Of a stretch of DNA of 53,305 nucleotides, positions 1 through 8,207 are shown one piece after another. The DNA comes from Synergistota bacterium (GTDB lineage Bacteria; Synergistota; GBS-1): NCBI GenBank assembly GCA_021159885.1, contig JAGHDO010000029.1:1-53305 (forward strand), in the 5' to 3' direction. Numbering within the stretch: the first letter of the stretch is position 1; every line of letters begins with the position of its first letter. Below the pieces are notes generated by a model that was not told the origin of the DNA, ran no database searches, and saw only the letters and a list, made by a program, of their open reading frames with translations. Both the position numbers and the translations under genes were made by a program.

Positions 1-130
1 TACATGCACTGTGATGAAGGGAGAACTCAGCCAGATATTAAACTTGGTCAAAGAGATACACGAAGAGCTCATGAAAGAGGATATACCTCTCTTAGTGTGG
101 GAGCTGAGAGCTGGAGAGTTTAAAGCCTAA
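1..130 (+). CDS. C-terminal fragment, MTH1187/TM0486 (YkoF-like) thiamine-binding family protein
   Basis: Only the last 42 codons lie in the window; the open frame runs in from base 2 and stops with TAA at 128-130. The visible part (TCTVMKGELSQILNLVKE, then a helix and a short strand ending in ELRAGEF) follows the C-terminal pattern of the small ferredoxin-like-fold proteins of the MTH1187/TM0486 family, T-TV-GE followed by I--VKE. Members bind thiamine or related ligands; the ligand here is unknown. The stop overlaps the stop of the convergent metF by a few bases. The call rests on a short stretch and is moderate. Confidence 0.45.
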   Translation, partial: TCTVMKGELSQILNLVKEIHEELMKEDIPLLVWELRAGEFKA

Positions 131-999
131 AGCATATCAAGAAGCACGGGAATGCTCTTTTCCGCACCTATAGCCATTATATGAACGCCGTGAGCCAAGC
201 CATATTCTCTTATCTTCTTTATAAACTCAGCAGATATTCTTAGCCCTTCCAGCTTGGGATCAGGAGCGATCTCAAGACGATATAGAATTTCCCTCGGAAC
301 TTTAACACCGGGGATCACTTCGCTAACGAATTTAGCGGATTTAAGGCTGCGCAGGGGTATTATCCCAAATAGAATTTTCACATTGAAATCAGACACAGCC
401 TTTGAAAAATCTTCAGCGACTTTAAGATCATATACCGCCTGCGTCTGAAAGAATCGAGCGCCAGATTCTATCTTTTTTTCCATCTTTATCAACTCTACCT
501 CTAATGGAGAAAAATTAGGATTCACGGTAGCTCCGAGATAAAAACGCGGCGGCTCTCCCCTAAGCTCGTTTCCGCTTAAATCCTTCCCCCTCATCAGCGA
601 GGATGCTGCAAGAAGAATTCCAACAGAATCAAGATCGTAAACGGGCTTGGCCTGGGGATTATCCCCAAGAGTGGGATAATCCCCGGTTATAGCTAAAATA
701 TTTCGAACCCCAAGCGTATAAGCGCCAAGAAGCTCCGACTGTATGGCTATTCTGTTTCTGTCCCTTCCCGTCATTTGCATAACAGGCTCCGCTCCCTCGC
801 TTAAAATAGCAAGGCAACCAGCAAGAGAAGAAAGTCTCATGGAAGCACCCTGACCATCCGTAACGTTAAAAACATCTATCTCTCCCTTAAGAAGCCTCAC
901 TATCTCCCTGAAACGGGTTAAATCAACTCCTTTAGGAGGACCAACTTCCGCGGTTATGACGAACTTTCCTTCATTAAGAAGCTTTTGAAGGTACGTCAT
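127..999 (-). CDS. metF: Methylenetetrahydrofolate reductase (MetF)
   Basis: This 290-residue protein has the length and pattern of the MetF TIM-barrel flavoprotein that interconverts 5,10-methylene-THF and 5-methyl-THF. Visible family motifs are TAEVGPPKG near the N-terminus (E18 in the position of the catalytic Glu), DVFNVTDGQGASMRLS, the TGDYP loop and FYLGATVNPNF. The ATG start follows a GAGGTG ribosome site. It overlaps the upstream metV by 26 bases, so the two are almost certainly translated together as a MetF/MetV pair, as in acetogens. In that setting the enzyme would serve the methyl branch of the Wood-Ljungdahl pathway, methionine synthesis, or both; the window does not decide which. 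Confidence 0.9.
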   Translation of the reverse strand: MTYLQKLLNEGKFVITAEVGPPKGVDLTRFREIVRLLKGEIDVFNVTDGQGASMRLSSLAGCLAILSEGAEPVMQMTGRDRNRIAIQSELLGAYTLGVRNILAITGDYPTLGDNPQAKPVYDLDSVGILLAASSLMRGKDLSGNELRGEPPRFYLGATVNPNFSPLEVELIKMEKKIESGARFFQTQAVYDLKVAEDFSKAVSDFNVKILFGIIPLRSLKSAKFVSEVIPGVKVPREILYRLEIAPDPKLEGLRISAEFIKKIREYGLAHGVHIMAIGAEKSIPVLLDML

Positions 1000-1657
1000 T
1001 TACAACACCTCTCCGGAAAGAATATTTGCCGGGCTTAACCCTCAATGAGTGATCAAGCGGTGGAATTATCTTCCTGAATTCGTCAAGTCTCCCCATCTTT
1101 TTGAGCTTCTCGTATATCTCAAGCCATATGCATTTCATCTCAGGATTAGCCTCACAAAAGCCATCCTTAGCCCCACCACAGGGACCGTTAACCATCCCCT
1201 TAGGACACCGAGATATAGGGCACAAGCCCACACCGCTCGTAAGGAGACACTTTCCGCACTGGATGCATCTTTCCTCAAAGACTCCAAATCTCTTTATCTC
1301 ACCAAGGAAAAGAGTATCATTCGCCGGGAAAATCGGCAGATCCTCAAGTATCTCTGCCAGAGTTTGAAGACCGTTGCCACAAGCCATACACAAAACGGCA
1401 TCACTCTGAGAGATCTCTTGAGAGAACTTCCTTAAATCCCTCCTACTTTTTTGAAGATTGCAAACGGGATCGAGAACCACGGTTCCGGTAACCGTCTTGC
1501 CAACAGCTTCTAATTTCTCTTTCATAGCTTTAACTTCTTCTTCTCCGCCAGTTTTACAGGCGGTGGCACATAGACTACAGCCAACCAAGAAAACCCTATC
1601 GTATCCGCTAAGCTCCTCTGCTATCTCCTCAAAAGGTTTCTGCTTTGTTATTATCAA
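974..1657 (-). CDS. metV: MetV-type methylenetetrahydrofolate reductase partner (MTHFR C-terminal-like, Cys-rich)
   Basis: This 227-residue protein matches the MTHFR_C/MetV family, the Cys-rich partner of MetF in acetogens. It carries an N-terminal GCSLCATACKTGG cluster, a CMACGNG motif, and a dense Cys region CIQCGKC, CPISRCPKG, GPCGG, FCE and CIW suited to Fe-S or Zn binding. The start is TTG, nine bases after an AAAGGAG site. It lies 17 bases after a phosphofructokinase gene and overlaps metF, so all three appear co-transcribed. MetV is required for electron input to MetF in characterised acetogens; that role is inferred here. Confidence 0.82.
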   Translation of the reverse strand: MIITKQKPFEEIAEELSGYDRVFLVGCSLCATACKTGGEEEVKAMKEKLEAVGKTVTGTVVLDPVCNLQKSRRDLRKFSQEISQSDAVLCMACGNGLQTLAEILEDLPIFPANDTLFLGEIKRFGVFEERCIQCGKCLLTSGVGLCPISRCPKGMVNGPCGGAKDGFCEANPEMKCIWLEIYEKLKKMGRLDEFRKIIPPLDHSLRVKPGKYSFRRGVVNDVPSKAS

Positions 1658-1674
1658 CGCTTACAGCTCCTTTC

Positions 1675-2769
1675 CTAATCGCCGAAAGATACTCCAACCG
1701 CACGTGCGACCCTAACAAGCTCACAATCAGGGGGAACGAGCTTAATGTGCTCTACCGCTTTATCAAGCGGAACGGAGGAAATCTCCCCACCTTTCAAGCA
1801 AACCATCTCCCCGAATCTTCCTTCAACAGCAAGCTCAACGGCTTTAACCCCAAAGCGCGTCGCTAAAACCCTATCGAACGGCGTGGGAGACCCTCCCCGC
1901 TGGAGATGCCCCAGAACCGTGACTCTCGTTTCAAACTCCGTCATTTTTTCTATCTTATCGGCAACATACTTTCCTATGCCACCAAGACGCACCGGATCAG
2001 GGCTTCCCTCAACAACCTTCTGAACTACCATATCCCCTCCCTTTTCGCGAGCTCCCTCCGCAACCATAACAAGGCTAAACTTCTTCCCCTCTTTTTCCCT
2101 TTGTCTTATCTTCTCGCAAATCTTCTCAAAATCAAAGGGAATTTCCGGTATCAGGATAATATCAGCACCCCCCGCTATGCCTGCGACGAGAGCTATCCAG
2201 CCAGCATATCTTCCCATAACCTCCAGAACCATTACCCTATGATGCGATTCCGCCGTAGTATGAAGCTTGTCAAGAGCCTCGGTCGCCGTTAAGACTGCAG
2301 TATCAAATCCAAAGGTTAAATCGGTTGCCTCAAGATCGTTATCTATGGTCTTGGGAACTCCTATAACGGGCATACCCTTCTTCCAAAAATCAAGGGCTAT
2401 CTTTAAACTACCATCTCCTCCAACGACGATGAGAACATCAAGTTTATACTTTCTGAAGTTCTCCATAGCCACATGAGACATGTCTTTATAAAGAACCCTA
2501 CCCTCCTCAAGAACGGGAAAGTGAAAAGGATTATCCCTATTGGTCGTTCCAAGCATCGTGCCACCACGAGGAAGTATACCGGAAACATCACTTGGTGTTA
2601 AAGGCCTTATTTCCCTCTTTACGAGCCCCCTGAAGCCGTTTTCTATTCCCCAAACCTCGATGTTATATTTACCCACAGCGCTCTTAACAACAGCTCGAAT
2701 AACCGCGTTTAAACCCGCGCAATCCCCTCCTCCAGTCAATATACCGATTCTTTTAACTCTATCGCCCAT
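1675..2769 (-). CDS. 6-phosphofructokinase, group III-like with mixed specificity residues
   Basis: This 364-residue protein is clearly of the phosphofructokinase A family: GILTGGGDCAGLNAVIR at the N-terminus, VVGGDGSLKIA, the catalytic VPKTIDNDLE, VMEVMGRYAGWIA and LGHLQRGGSPTPFDR. At the two specificity-determining sites it has Gly in GGDG (ATP-like) and Lys in PKTIDND (typical of PPi-PFKs and of actinobacterial ATP-PFKs). The phosphoryl donor is therefore uncertain. It differs in length and signature from the second PFK at 14834-15805. It sits between an Fe-S protein gene and metV with short gaps. The ATG start has a good AAGGAGG site. Confidence 0.88.
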   Translation of the reverse strand: MGDRVKRIGILTGGGDCAGLNAVIRAVVKSAVGKYNIEVWGIENGFRGLVKREIRPLTPSDVSGILPRGGTMLGTTNRDNPFHFPVLEEGRVLYKDMSHVAMENFRKYKLDVLIVVGGDGSLKIALDFWKKGMPVIGVPKTIDNDLEATDLTFGFDTAVLTATEALDKLHTTAESHHRVMVLEVMGRYAGWIALVAGIAGGADIILIPEIPFDFEKICEKIRQREKEGKKFSLVMVAEGAREKGGDMVVQKVVEGSPDPVRLGGIGKYVADKIEKMTEFETRVTVLGHLQRGGSPTPFDRVLATRFGVKAVELAVEGRFGEMVCLKGGEISSVPLDKAVEHIKLVPPDCELVRVARAVGVSFGD

Positions 2770-2787
2770 TACAGGAATACCTCCTTC

Positions 2788-3534
2788 TCAATCCGGGATA
2801 GCAAGAGCACACGGATAAGTTATACATTTCCCGCAGATATCTGTCGTTGGCATATCTTTGAAATAAGCATCAACCTCAAGACAGTGCTCATAGCATTTAA
2901 ACCGATCAAATCCCTCAGGCTTAAGAGCGCTCACTGGGCACCTCCTAATACAGGAGTCGCAGGGACGTCCTCTCTTGTAAAGGCAGTAGTCATACCCCGG
3001 CCTCTTATCTGGTTCCAAGAACGCGCTTGTTATAACCGAGTTGAGTCTCCCTCCACAGCCCCTCTCGGTTATAAGCATATTATTGATCCCAAAGGTGCCC
3101 AAACCTGCTATAAATCCAACGTGCCTATGAGACCATGAGCTTATGAGCTTTGTTTCATCGAAGTTATGGGTAGGCTTCACAGGAACTCCGCGAAAGCCCT
3201 TTTCCTCAAGTAGAGAAACCATCTTACCAGCTATTTTAGAAAGAAGCTCATTAGTTTCAACGTAAGCCACCGCCCATTCGCGAGAGGAATAAAAGCCTCC
3301 CTGATTGCTTTTTACTATTTCCTCAGCAAAAGGAATGAAGAAAACAATTATACTTTGAGCTTCATCGAGCAACTCCCTCGGCATCAGATGAGATGGGAAA
3401 ACTCTCTCAAGTTCAAGCCACATGGGATCTGAAACAGACGCTACTTTCAGAATGGGCTCTCTATAGACGGTCTTTCCCTTCCACGCCCTTACCTCCTCAA
3501 TCAGCAAGCCCTTGAGTTCTTCCTTTAACTCCAA
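2788..3534 (-). CDS. Fe-S protein related to epoxyqueuosine reductase (COG1600-like)
   Basis: This 248-residue protein has a C-terminal ferredoxin-like region with CDSCIRRCP, then CYEHC and CGKCITYPC, giving enough cysteines for one or two 4Fe-4S clusters. The central GFIAGLGTFGINNMLITERGCGGRLNSVITS matches the QueG/COG1600 pattern in which the loop precedes the cluster domain. It is much shorter than true QueG and lacks the C-terminal HEAT repeats, so it is probably a paralogue of unknown substrate rather than the tRNA queuosine enzyme. The start is TTG after GGGGGGAT. It heads the run to PFK, metV and metF. Confidence 0.7.
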   Translation of the reverse strand: MELKEELKGLLIEEVRAWKGKTVYREPILKVASVSDPMWLELERVFPSHLMPRELLDEAQSIIVFFIPFAEEIVKSNQGGFYSSREWAVAYVETNELLSKIAGKMVSLLEEKGFRGVPVKPTHNFDETKLISSWSHRHVGFIAGLGTFGINNMLITERGCGGRLNSVITSAFLEPDKRPGYDYCLYKRGRPCDSCIRRCPVSALKPEGFDRFKCYEHCLEVDAYFKDMPTTDICGKCITYPCALAIPD

Positions 3535-3555
3535 GCCTATCCCCCCTTGAAGGAG

Positions 3556-3564
3556 ATTATACCA
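3556..3564 (-). promoter_or_regulatory. Extended -10 promoter element for the Fe-S protein/pfk/metVF run
   Basis: On the minus strand the sequence reads TGGTATAAT, an extended -10 (TGnTATAAT) 22 bases upstream of the TTG start. No convincing -35 is seen, as is usual for extended -10 promoters. Confidence 0.5.
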
Positions 3565-3573
3565 TTTAATCTG

Positions 3574-3582
3574 TGGTAAAAT
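3574..3582 (+). promoter_or_regulatory. Extended -10 promoter element for the arginine decarboxylase/agmatinase pair
   Basis: The plus strand reads TGGTAAAAT just upstream of the GGAGG site at 3591-3595. It lies back to back with the minus-strand extended -10 at 3556-3564, so the two divergent units share about 60 bases of control region. Confidence 0.4.
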
Positions 3583-3603
3583 TACTCCTCGGAGGTGATC
3601 AAA

Positions 3604-4068
3604 TTGCTAATCATTCCCAAAAAGGCAACATTAGTTATAGGAAAAGGCGAGGGGAAAACTCATTTAACCGCCTTTGATAAGGCGTTGCTTTCCGCTGGTA
3701 TAGGAAACTATAACCTGCTTAAGGTAAGCAGTATCCTTCCACCCCACGTTGAGATAACGGAAGAGTTTTCCATTCCACTGGGGGCACTGCTTCCCATAGC
3801 TTATGGCAGTATATCAAGTGACAAGCCTGGCGAAAAGATCACAGCAGCTATAGGAATCGGTATACCTGAAAATCCAGAGGAAGTAGGCATGATAATGGAG
3901 TTCACGGGAAAATGCTCAAAAGACGAAGCTATAGAAATAGTAGAGGGGATGGTCAGAGAATCGTTCGAAATGAGGGGGCAAGCCCTCAAGGAAGTAAGAA
4001 GCAAAGCTATCGAGCATGTAGTTGAAAGAATAGGGTGTGTCATAGCGGGAACGATACTATGGGGTTAA
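3604..4068 (+). CDS. pdaD: Pyruvoyl-dependent arginine decarboxylase
   Basis: The protein (154 residues from the TTG at 3604) converts arginine to agmatine. It shows the proenzyme cleavage motif KVSSILPP, with self-cleavage expected between the two serines (Ser42-Ser43) to give a beta chain and a pyruvoyl alpha chain. It also has the family blocks IPLGALLPIAYG and AAIGIGIPE, and ends in GTILWG. A GTG at 3595 in the same frame overlaps the GGAGG site and cannot be the start; the TTG eight bases after GGAGG is the better choice. The agmatinase gene begins inside its last codons, so the two reactions are translationally coupled. Confidence 0.93.
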   Translation: MLIIPKKATLVIGKGEGKTHLTAFDKALLSAGIGNYNLLKVSSILPPHVEITEEFSIPLGALLPIAYGSISSDKPGEKITAAIGIGIPENPEEVGMIMEFTGKCSKDEAIEIVEGMVRESFEMRGQALKEVRSKAIEHVVERIGCVIAGTILWG

Positions 4069-4892
4069 AATATATGGGAGCCTCCTCACACCTGAGAGGC
4101 TCCCGAATAGTTCTATGGGGAATTCCCTTAGATGAAACAACAAGCTTTAGAAGAGGAACTTGCTTTGGACCTGAGAGGATAAGATGGGCTTCTTATGGGC
4201 TCGAGACCTATTCACCTCTCCTCGATGCAGATCTGAGCGATATCAGCTTCTTTGATGCGGGAGATATAATCCTACCACGGGGAAAACTTGAAGACAGCCT
4301 TAAAAGAGTGGAAAAGCTCGCCTTTGAGTTCCTTAAGCGAGGATATAAGCTAATAGCGCTTGGAGGAGAACATCTTATATCCCTCCCCTTAATTAAAGCG
4401 GCATTTAAGCTCATACCAGATTTAAAAGTGGTTCAGCTCGATGCTCATGCCGACCTTCGCGATATCTACCTTGGAAATAAGCTTTCACATGCAAGCGTTA
4501 TAAAAAGGATCTGTGAATTTCTACCAGCCAAAAACATCTATCAGATAGGAATAAGATCTGGAACGCGGGAGGAATTCGCTTTTGCGAAGAAAAACACTAA
4601 CTTCTTCCCCTTCGATCTTAAAAAAGCGCTTGAAGCCCTGAAAAAAATAAGAAAAGATCCCCTCTATCTCACGATTGATATAGACGTGCTCGACCCAGCT
4701 TTTGCTCCGGGCACCGGAACCCCGGAGCCCGGAGGAATCACCCCAAGAGAGCTATTTGATTTCCTGCTATCGCTAAAAGGATTTAACATCATAGGCACCG
4801 ATATCGTAGAGATATCCCCACCTAATGATGTTTCAGATATAACCTCTATTCTCGGAGCAAAGCTCGTTAGGGAAATACTCTTTCGCCTTTAA
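4059..4892 (+). CDS. speB: Agmatinase / ureohydrolase (SpeB family)
   Basis: This protein of about 277 residues has every manganese-ligand motif of the arginase/agmatinase family: GGEH, DAHADLR and DIDVLDPAFAPGTGTPEPGG. The preceding gene makes agmatine, so the expected reaction is agmatine to putrescine plus urea. In thermophiles, close relatives act instead on N1-aminopropylagmatine to give spermidine, and the sequence cannot separate these. The ATG at 4059 overlaps the end of the decarboxylase gene; another ATG at 4074 is possible, and a GTG at 4035 has no ribosome site. The 3' end overlaps the convergent amidohydrolase by 26 bases. Confidence 0.9.
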   Translation: MGLKYMGASSHLRGSRIVLWGIPLDETTSFRRGTCFGPERIRWASYGLETYSPLLDADLSDISFFDAGDIILPRGKLEDSLKRVEKLAFEFLKRGYKLIALGGEHLISLPLIKAAFKLIPDLKVVQLDAHADLRDIYLGNKLSHASVIKRICEFLPAKNIYQIGIRSGTREEFAFAKKNTNFFPFDLKKALEALKKIRKDPLYLTIDIDVLDPAFAPGTGTPEPGGITPRELFDFLLSLKGFNIIGTDIVEISPPNDVSDITSILGAKLVREILFRL

Positions 4893-6321
4893 AGTAAGTG
4901 GCCTTTACCTCCTTAAGATCAGGAGACACGACAGCAAAATTAGCTTTCATGCCCTCAGCGATATCCCCTAACTCTTTTTCCCTAAAAACGGCATATGCTC
5001 CATTATATGTAAAGAGCTTAACCGCGTCATTGAAATTAAGTCTCTCGTCCTCATTGGGAAGGTTCATAGCCGACCTTATCCCAAGCAGCGGATCCAAGGG
5101 AGTGACATCGCTATCAGATCCCCCTGCTACCACGATTCCCATCCTCACCATCGTCTTAAGGGGATTTGTCCTTCTCCATCTCTCCCCAAGGCGCTTGGCA
5201 TACATTCCCTCGCTTCCTCCCCAAAGAGTCTCAAATGTTGGTTGAACGCTAACTACGATTCCAAGCTCAAGCGCCTTTTCCAGTCCTCCGGGCGGAGGAA
5301 GCTCAAAATGCTCTATCCTATGCCTGTGATCTTCCTTGGGTTTCTCCTTTAAGATCCTCTCATAGCACTTTAACGCAAGATCTATAGCCCTATCTCCTAT
5401 GGCATGAACCGCTATCTGAAAATCATAGCCATGCGCCTTCGAGAAGAAGTTGTAGAGCGTTTCTTCAGAGAAATATAATCTACCATAATTATCGGGATCA
5501 TCACTATAGGGCTCAAAAAGGGCTGCGGTTCTCGAACCAAAAGAGCCATCTATCACCACACATCCTCCTATTCTCCTAAAGCCCATTTCCTTCACTTTCT
5601 CTACATCGGTGAACTGGGGAAAAATTACGACCTCGAGCGGTAGCTTATCCTTCATTTCCAAAAGCATCTTTAGCGCTTTATCGCTAAACCACTCGCCTCC
5701 CTCGAGCGCATTAACTAATGTAAGCCCTTTAGAGATCGCAAGCTCGCTTACCCTTTTTATTCCCTCTTCTATCATCTCATCAGGGATAGCTTCCCAAAAC
5801 TTAGCTCTTATCATCTCATTAGCTTCAGCCTTAAGCCATCCTTCCGACAAGCCCTCAAGATCATCAGGAAGATCAAGTAAATCGATGGCTTTATCGTTAA
5901 CGAGGCAGGAGTGATGATCTATCCTTAGAAGCATTACCGGGTTCAAGGGAGACACATCCGAAAGCTCCTTTCTCGTGGGAATAGAACCATCCTTAAACTT
6001 GGTTTCATCCCAGCCTATACCCCATATCCACTCACCGCTACTTTTTCTTTTAGCCTCCTCCCTCACTAAATCAAGGAGCTCTTCCTTACTACTTACCCCC
6101 TTAAGGTCGAGAGCCAAGCTATCTACTCCTGTAGCAGTGAAATGAGCATGCGAATCTATCAATCCCGGAAGAATATAATTCTCTCCATAGTCATAAACCT
6201 CACTCATATCCCTTTCCTCAAAGGGAGGTTCATGCCCAACCCAGACTATCTTACCTGAGTTCACGATAAAGGCTCTGCACTCTCCTCTCGTTGTCCAAAC
6301 CCTTCCCTTAAACAGTTTCAA
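4867..6321 (-). CDS. Amidohydrolase family protein (YtcJ-like, COG1574)
   Basis: This 484-residue metal-dependent hydrolase has YILPGLIDSHAHFTATG (the HxH metal site), HHSCLVN, a QIAVHAIGDRAI block, HRIEHFELP and a C-terminal VAGGSDSDVTPLDPLLG, followed by the composite-domain return GMKANFAVVSPD. This layout is that of the YtcJ/exoenzyme-regulatory-protein branch, whose physiological substrates are mostly unknown. The start is TTG in GCTTTGAAAC, overlapping the stop of speE. Linkage to speE hints at a nitrogen-compound substrate but does not prove it. Confidence 0.85.
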   Translation of the reverse strand: MKLFKGRVWTTRGECRAFIVNSGKIVWVGHEPPFEERDMSEVYDYGENYILPGLIDSHAHFTATGVDSLALDLKGVSSKEELLDLVREEAKRKSSGEWIWGIGWDETKFKDGSIPTRKELSDVSPLNPVMLLRIDHHSCLVNDKAIDLLDLPDDLEGLSEGWLKAEANEMIRAKFWEAIPDEMIEEGIKRVSELAISKGLTLVNALEGGEWFSDKALKMLLEMKDKLPLEVVIFPQFTDVEKVKEMGFRRIGGCVVIDGSFGSRTAALFEPYSDDPDNYGRLYFSEETLYNFFSKAHGYDFQIAVHAIGDRAIDLALKCYERILKEKPKEDHRHRIEHFELPPPGGLEKALELGIVVSVQPTFETLWGGSEGMYAKRLGERWRRTNPLKTMVRMGIVVAGGSDSDVTPLDPLLGIRSAMNLPNEDERLNFNDAVKLFTYNGAYAVFREKELGDIAEGMKANFAVVSPDLKEVKATYFKGERVFP

Positions 6322-7136
6322 AGCCCTATCACCTCCCTCAAGAAAGAAGAAGTCATTGAAGCCAAGTGAACCTCAGGCGTGTAAAGCCTTGTATTTAGCT
6401 TAGGAGATCTTCTAAAATTTAAAGGATCTATTCTCTTAGACCCTAAGCTGAACGTCCACAGCCCCCCAGGATATGTAGGAACGACGGCCCAATAAATCGC
6501 AGAATGGAGAAAAACCTCCTCAAGATAACGCTTAACACTCCTAATAAGATTCCGCATTATGTATGGGCTTTCCGTCTGAGACGAACATACGCCGTCATCA
6601 CCGAGGATGCGAAATACTCCAGAGAAAAACTCCTTGCTAAAAAGCTTTTCAGCGAAGTCATAGGGATCAGTGGAATCAACTATAACTACGTCAAACTTCT
6701 CGTCGCTTTCTTCCACAAACCTCACTCCATCTTCAAAAAGAAGCTTAACCCTTTTATCCTCAAGCCCTGAAGAAACCCCGGGAAAATATTCTCTACATAT
6801 TTCAACTACCCTCTTATCTATTTCTACCATAACGACTTCTTCAACACCCCTGTGCTTTAATATCTCTCTAACGCTTCCTCCATCTCCTCCACCTATAACA
6901 AGTACCCTTTTAGGATCAGGATGAGTAAACATCGGAACGTGAACAAGCATCTCGTGATAAAAGAATTCATCCCGTTCAGTAAGCTGAAGAGCACCGTTCA
7001 ATACGAGTGCCTTTCCATAATTTTCGGTCTCAACAACCGCTATTTCCTGATAATTACTTCTTTCGAAATGTAAAACATCAATAACCCTAAGAGAACAAAT
7101 CTGTCCCTCTATTCGGTCGCTTAACCAGAGCTCCAT
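6318..7136 (-). CDS. speE: Polyamine aminopropyltransferase (spermidine synthase)
   Basis: This 272-residue protein transfers an aminopropyl group from decarboxylated SAM to putrescine or, in some thermophiles, agmatine. It has the short N-terminal beta domain (NYQEIAVVETENYGKAL, LNGALQLTERDEFFYHEML), the Rossmann motif VLVIGGGDGGSVREIL, the acidic VMVEID and the DSTDP active-site loop, followed by TYPGGLWTF near the end. Start ATG follows GGGTGG. It lies 13 bases after DUF763 and overlaps the amidohydrolase by four bases. Its partners are pdaD and speB in the same region and speD at 27.6-28.0 kb. Confidence 0.93.
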   Translation of the reverse strand: MELWLSDRIEGQICSLRVIDVLHFERSNYQEIAVVETENYGKALVLNGALQLTERDEFFYHEMLVHVPMFTHPDPKRVLVIGGGDGGSVREILKHRGVEEVVMVEIDKRVVEICREYFPGVSSGLEDKRVKLLFEDGVRFVEESDEKFDVVIVDSTDPYDFAEKLFSKEFFSGVFRILGDDGVCSSQTESPYIMRNLIRSVKRYLEEVFLHSAIYWAVVPTYPGGLWTFSLGSKRIDPLNFRRSPKLNTRLYTPEVHLASMTSSFLREVIGL

Positions 7137-7149
7137 TTTACACCACCCT

Positions 7150-8205
7150 TCAGGAAGAAATTAAGGCTAGTTTCCTAAGCATCCTCTCCTTATCGCCTCG
7201 GCTCAGCTCGGCCCTTCTCACTATATTTTCAAGTATGGATATCGTCCTGTCATAGGTTTCCCTATCCACAGGGAAAGGATGTCCATCCTTCCCCCCGTAA
7301 GCGTAAGTATACCTCACAGGATCCTTGTAGCTTGGCGCCCTGCCAGTTAAAACCTCAGCGGTTAGGGAGAGAGCCCTAAGCGTCTTAGCTCCCACTCCCT
7401 TTAGTAAAAGAAGGTCTCTAAACTCTCTAAATTCCATTCCCTTAAGCTCCTCAAATTTCCTTAAGAAACGCTTTGCATCCACCTCCACATGCGAAACCAT
7501 GTGATTCTCCTGCATAAAAAGCCTTTTTATCTCACTGGAACTGGCATTTACCAACAGATTCAGTATAGCCTCCCTGTTTGAAGCGCTTTCAGATGAAACG
7601 AGATTCAAGACCTTCCTATGCCTCACGGGAGAAGCTATACCAGAATGAGGATCGTTAACGAAGTCCTTAGCTGAAAAGGATAACCAATGATATCTTCTTG
7701 CGTATCCAACCACGGCGTTCATTCCCTGCTGAACTATACTCCAGTTTCCCCGAGCATCAAAGAAAACAACATGATGGTAAAGAGTATATCCATCCTGCAG
7801 AGCTGAGTTATCTATCTTGGCTGTAAGTCTGCTCGCCAGAATAAGAGCGTCACCGTTTAATCCGACAATATCCGACCAACGGGCTATCTCCTCAGGTGTT
7901 TTAAGTGCCCTGCTTGCCTTACCCCCAGCGATAAAAAATCCGAGGAACTTCTCTCTCCCCCTTAATCCCTCTTTCATAGCCCCACATAGCGTAGTTGTTA
8001 AACCGCTCGAATGCCAATCAAAACCGAGAAGACAGCCAAAGGACTGAAACCAGAATGGATCTGAGAGCCTTCTTAAAAGCTCCTCCGTTCCATAGAGCTC
8101 TATCATAGCCTCTATGAGAAGAGCAGAAAGCTTCTTCATTCTGTCGAAAAGCCATCTCGGAGCCTTACCATCGTGCAGAGGAAGAAAAGCCTCACCGGTC
8201 CTCAC
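7150..8205 (-). CDS. DUF763 family protein with helix-hairpin-helix-like segment
   Basis: This 351-residue protein matches DUF763 (COG1415) along its length: RTGEAFLPLHDGKAPRWLF, LSDPFWFQSFGCLLGFDWHSSGLTT, GGKASRALKTPEEI, SIVQQGMN and a C-terminal FPVDRETYDRTI. A segment LLLKGVGAKTLRALSLTAEV resembles a helix-hairpin-helix, which would suit nucleic-acid binding. The family is common in archaea and thermophilic bacteria and has no firm function. The GTG start falls just after the oppF stop and speE follows 13 bases later, so it is probably in one transcript with both. Confidence 0.82.
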   Translation of the reverse strand: MRTGEAFLPLHDGKAPRWLFDRMKKLSALLIEAMIELYGTEELLRRLSDPFWFQSFGCLLGFDWHSSGLTTTLCGAMKEGLRGREKFLGFFIAGGKASRALKTPEEIARWSDIVGLNGDALILASRLTAKIDNSALQDGYTLYHHVVFFDARGNWSIVQQGMNAVVGYARRYHWLSFSAKDFVNDPHSGIASPVRHRKVLNLVSSESASNREAILNLLVNASSSEIKRLFMQENHMVSHVEVDAKRFLRKFEELKGMEFREFRDLLLLKGVGAKTLRALSLTAEVLTGRAPSYKDPVRYTYAYGGKDGHPFPVDRETYDRTISILENIVRRAELSRGDKERMLRKLALISS

Positions 8206-8207
8206 GA

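Noticed and set aside
2788-3534. True QueG (epoxyqueuosine reductase)
   Set aside because: It is too short and lacks the C-terminal HEAT repeats; only the cluster region and a central loop match.
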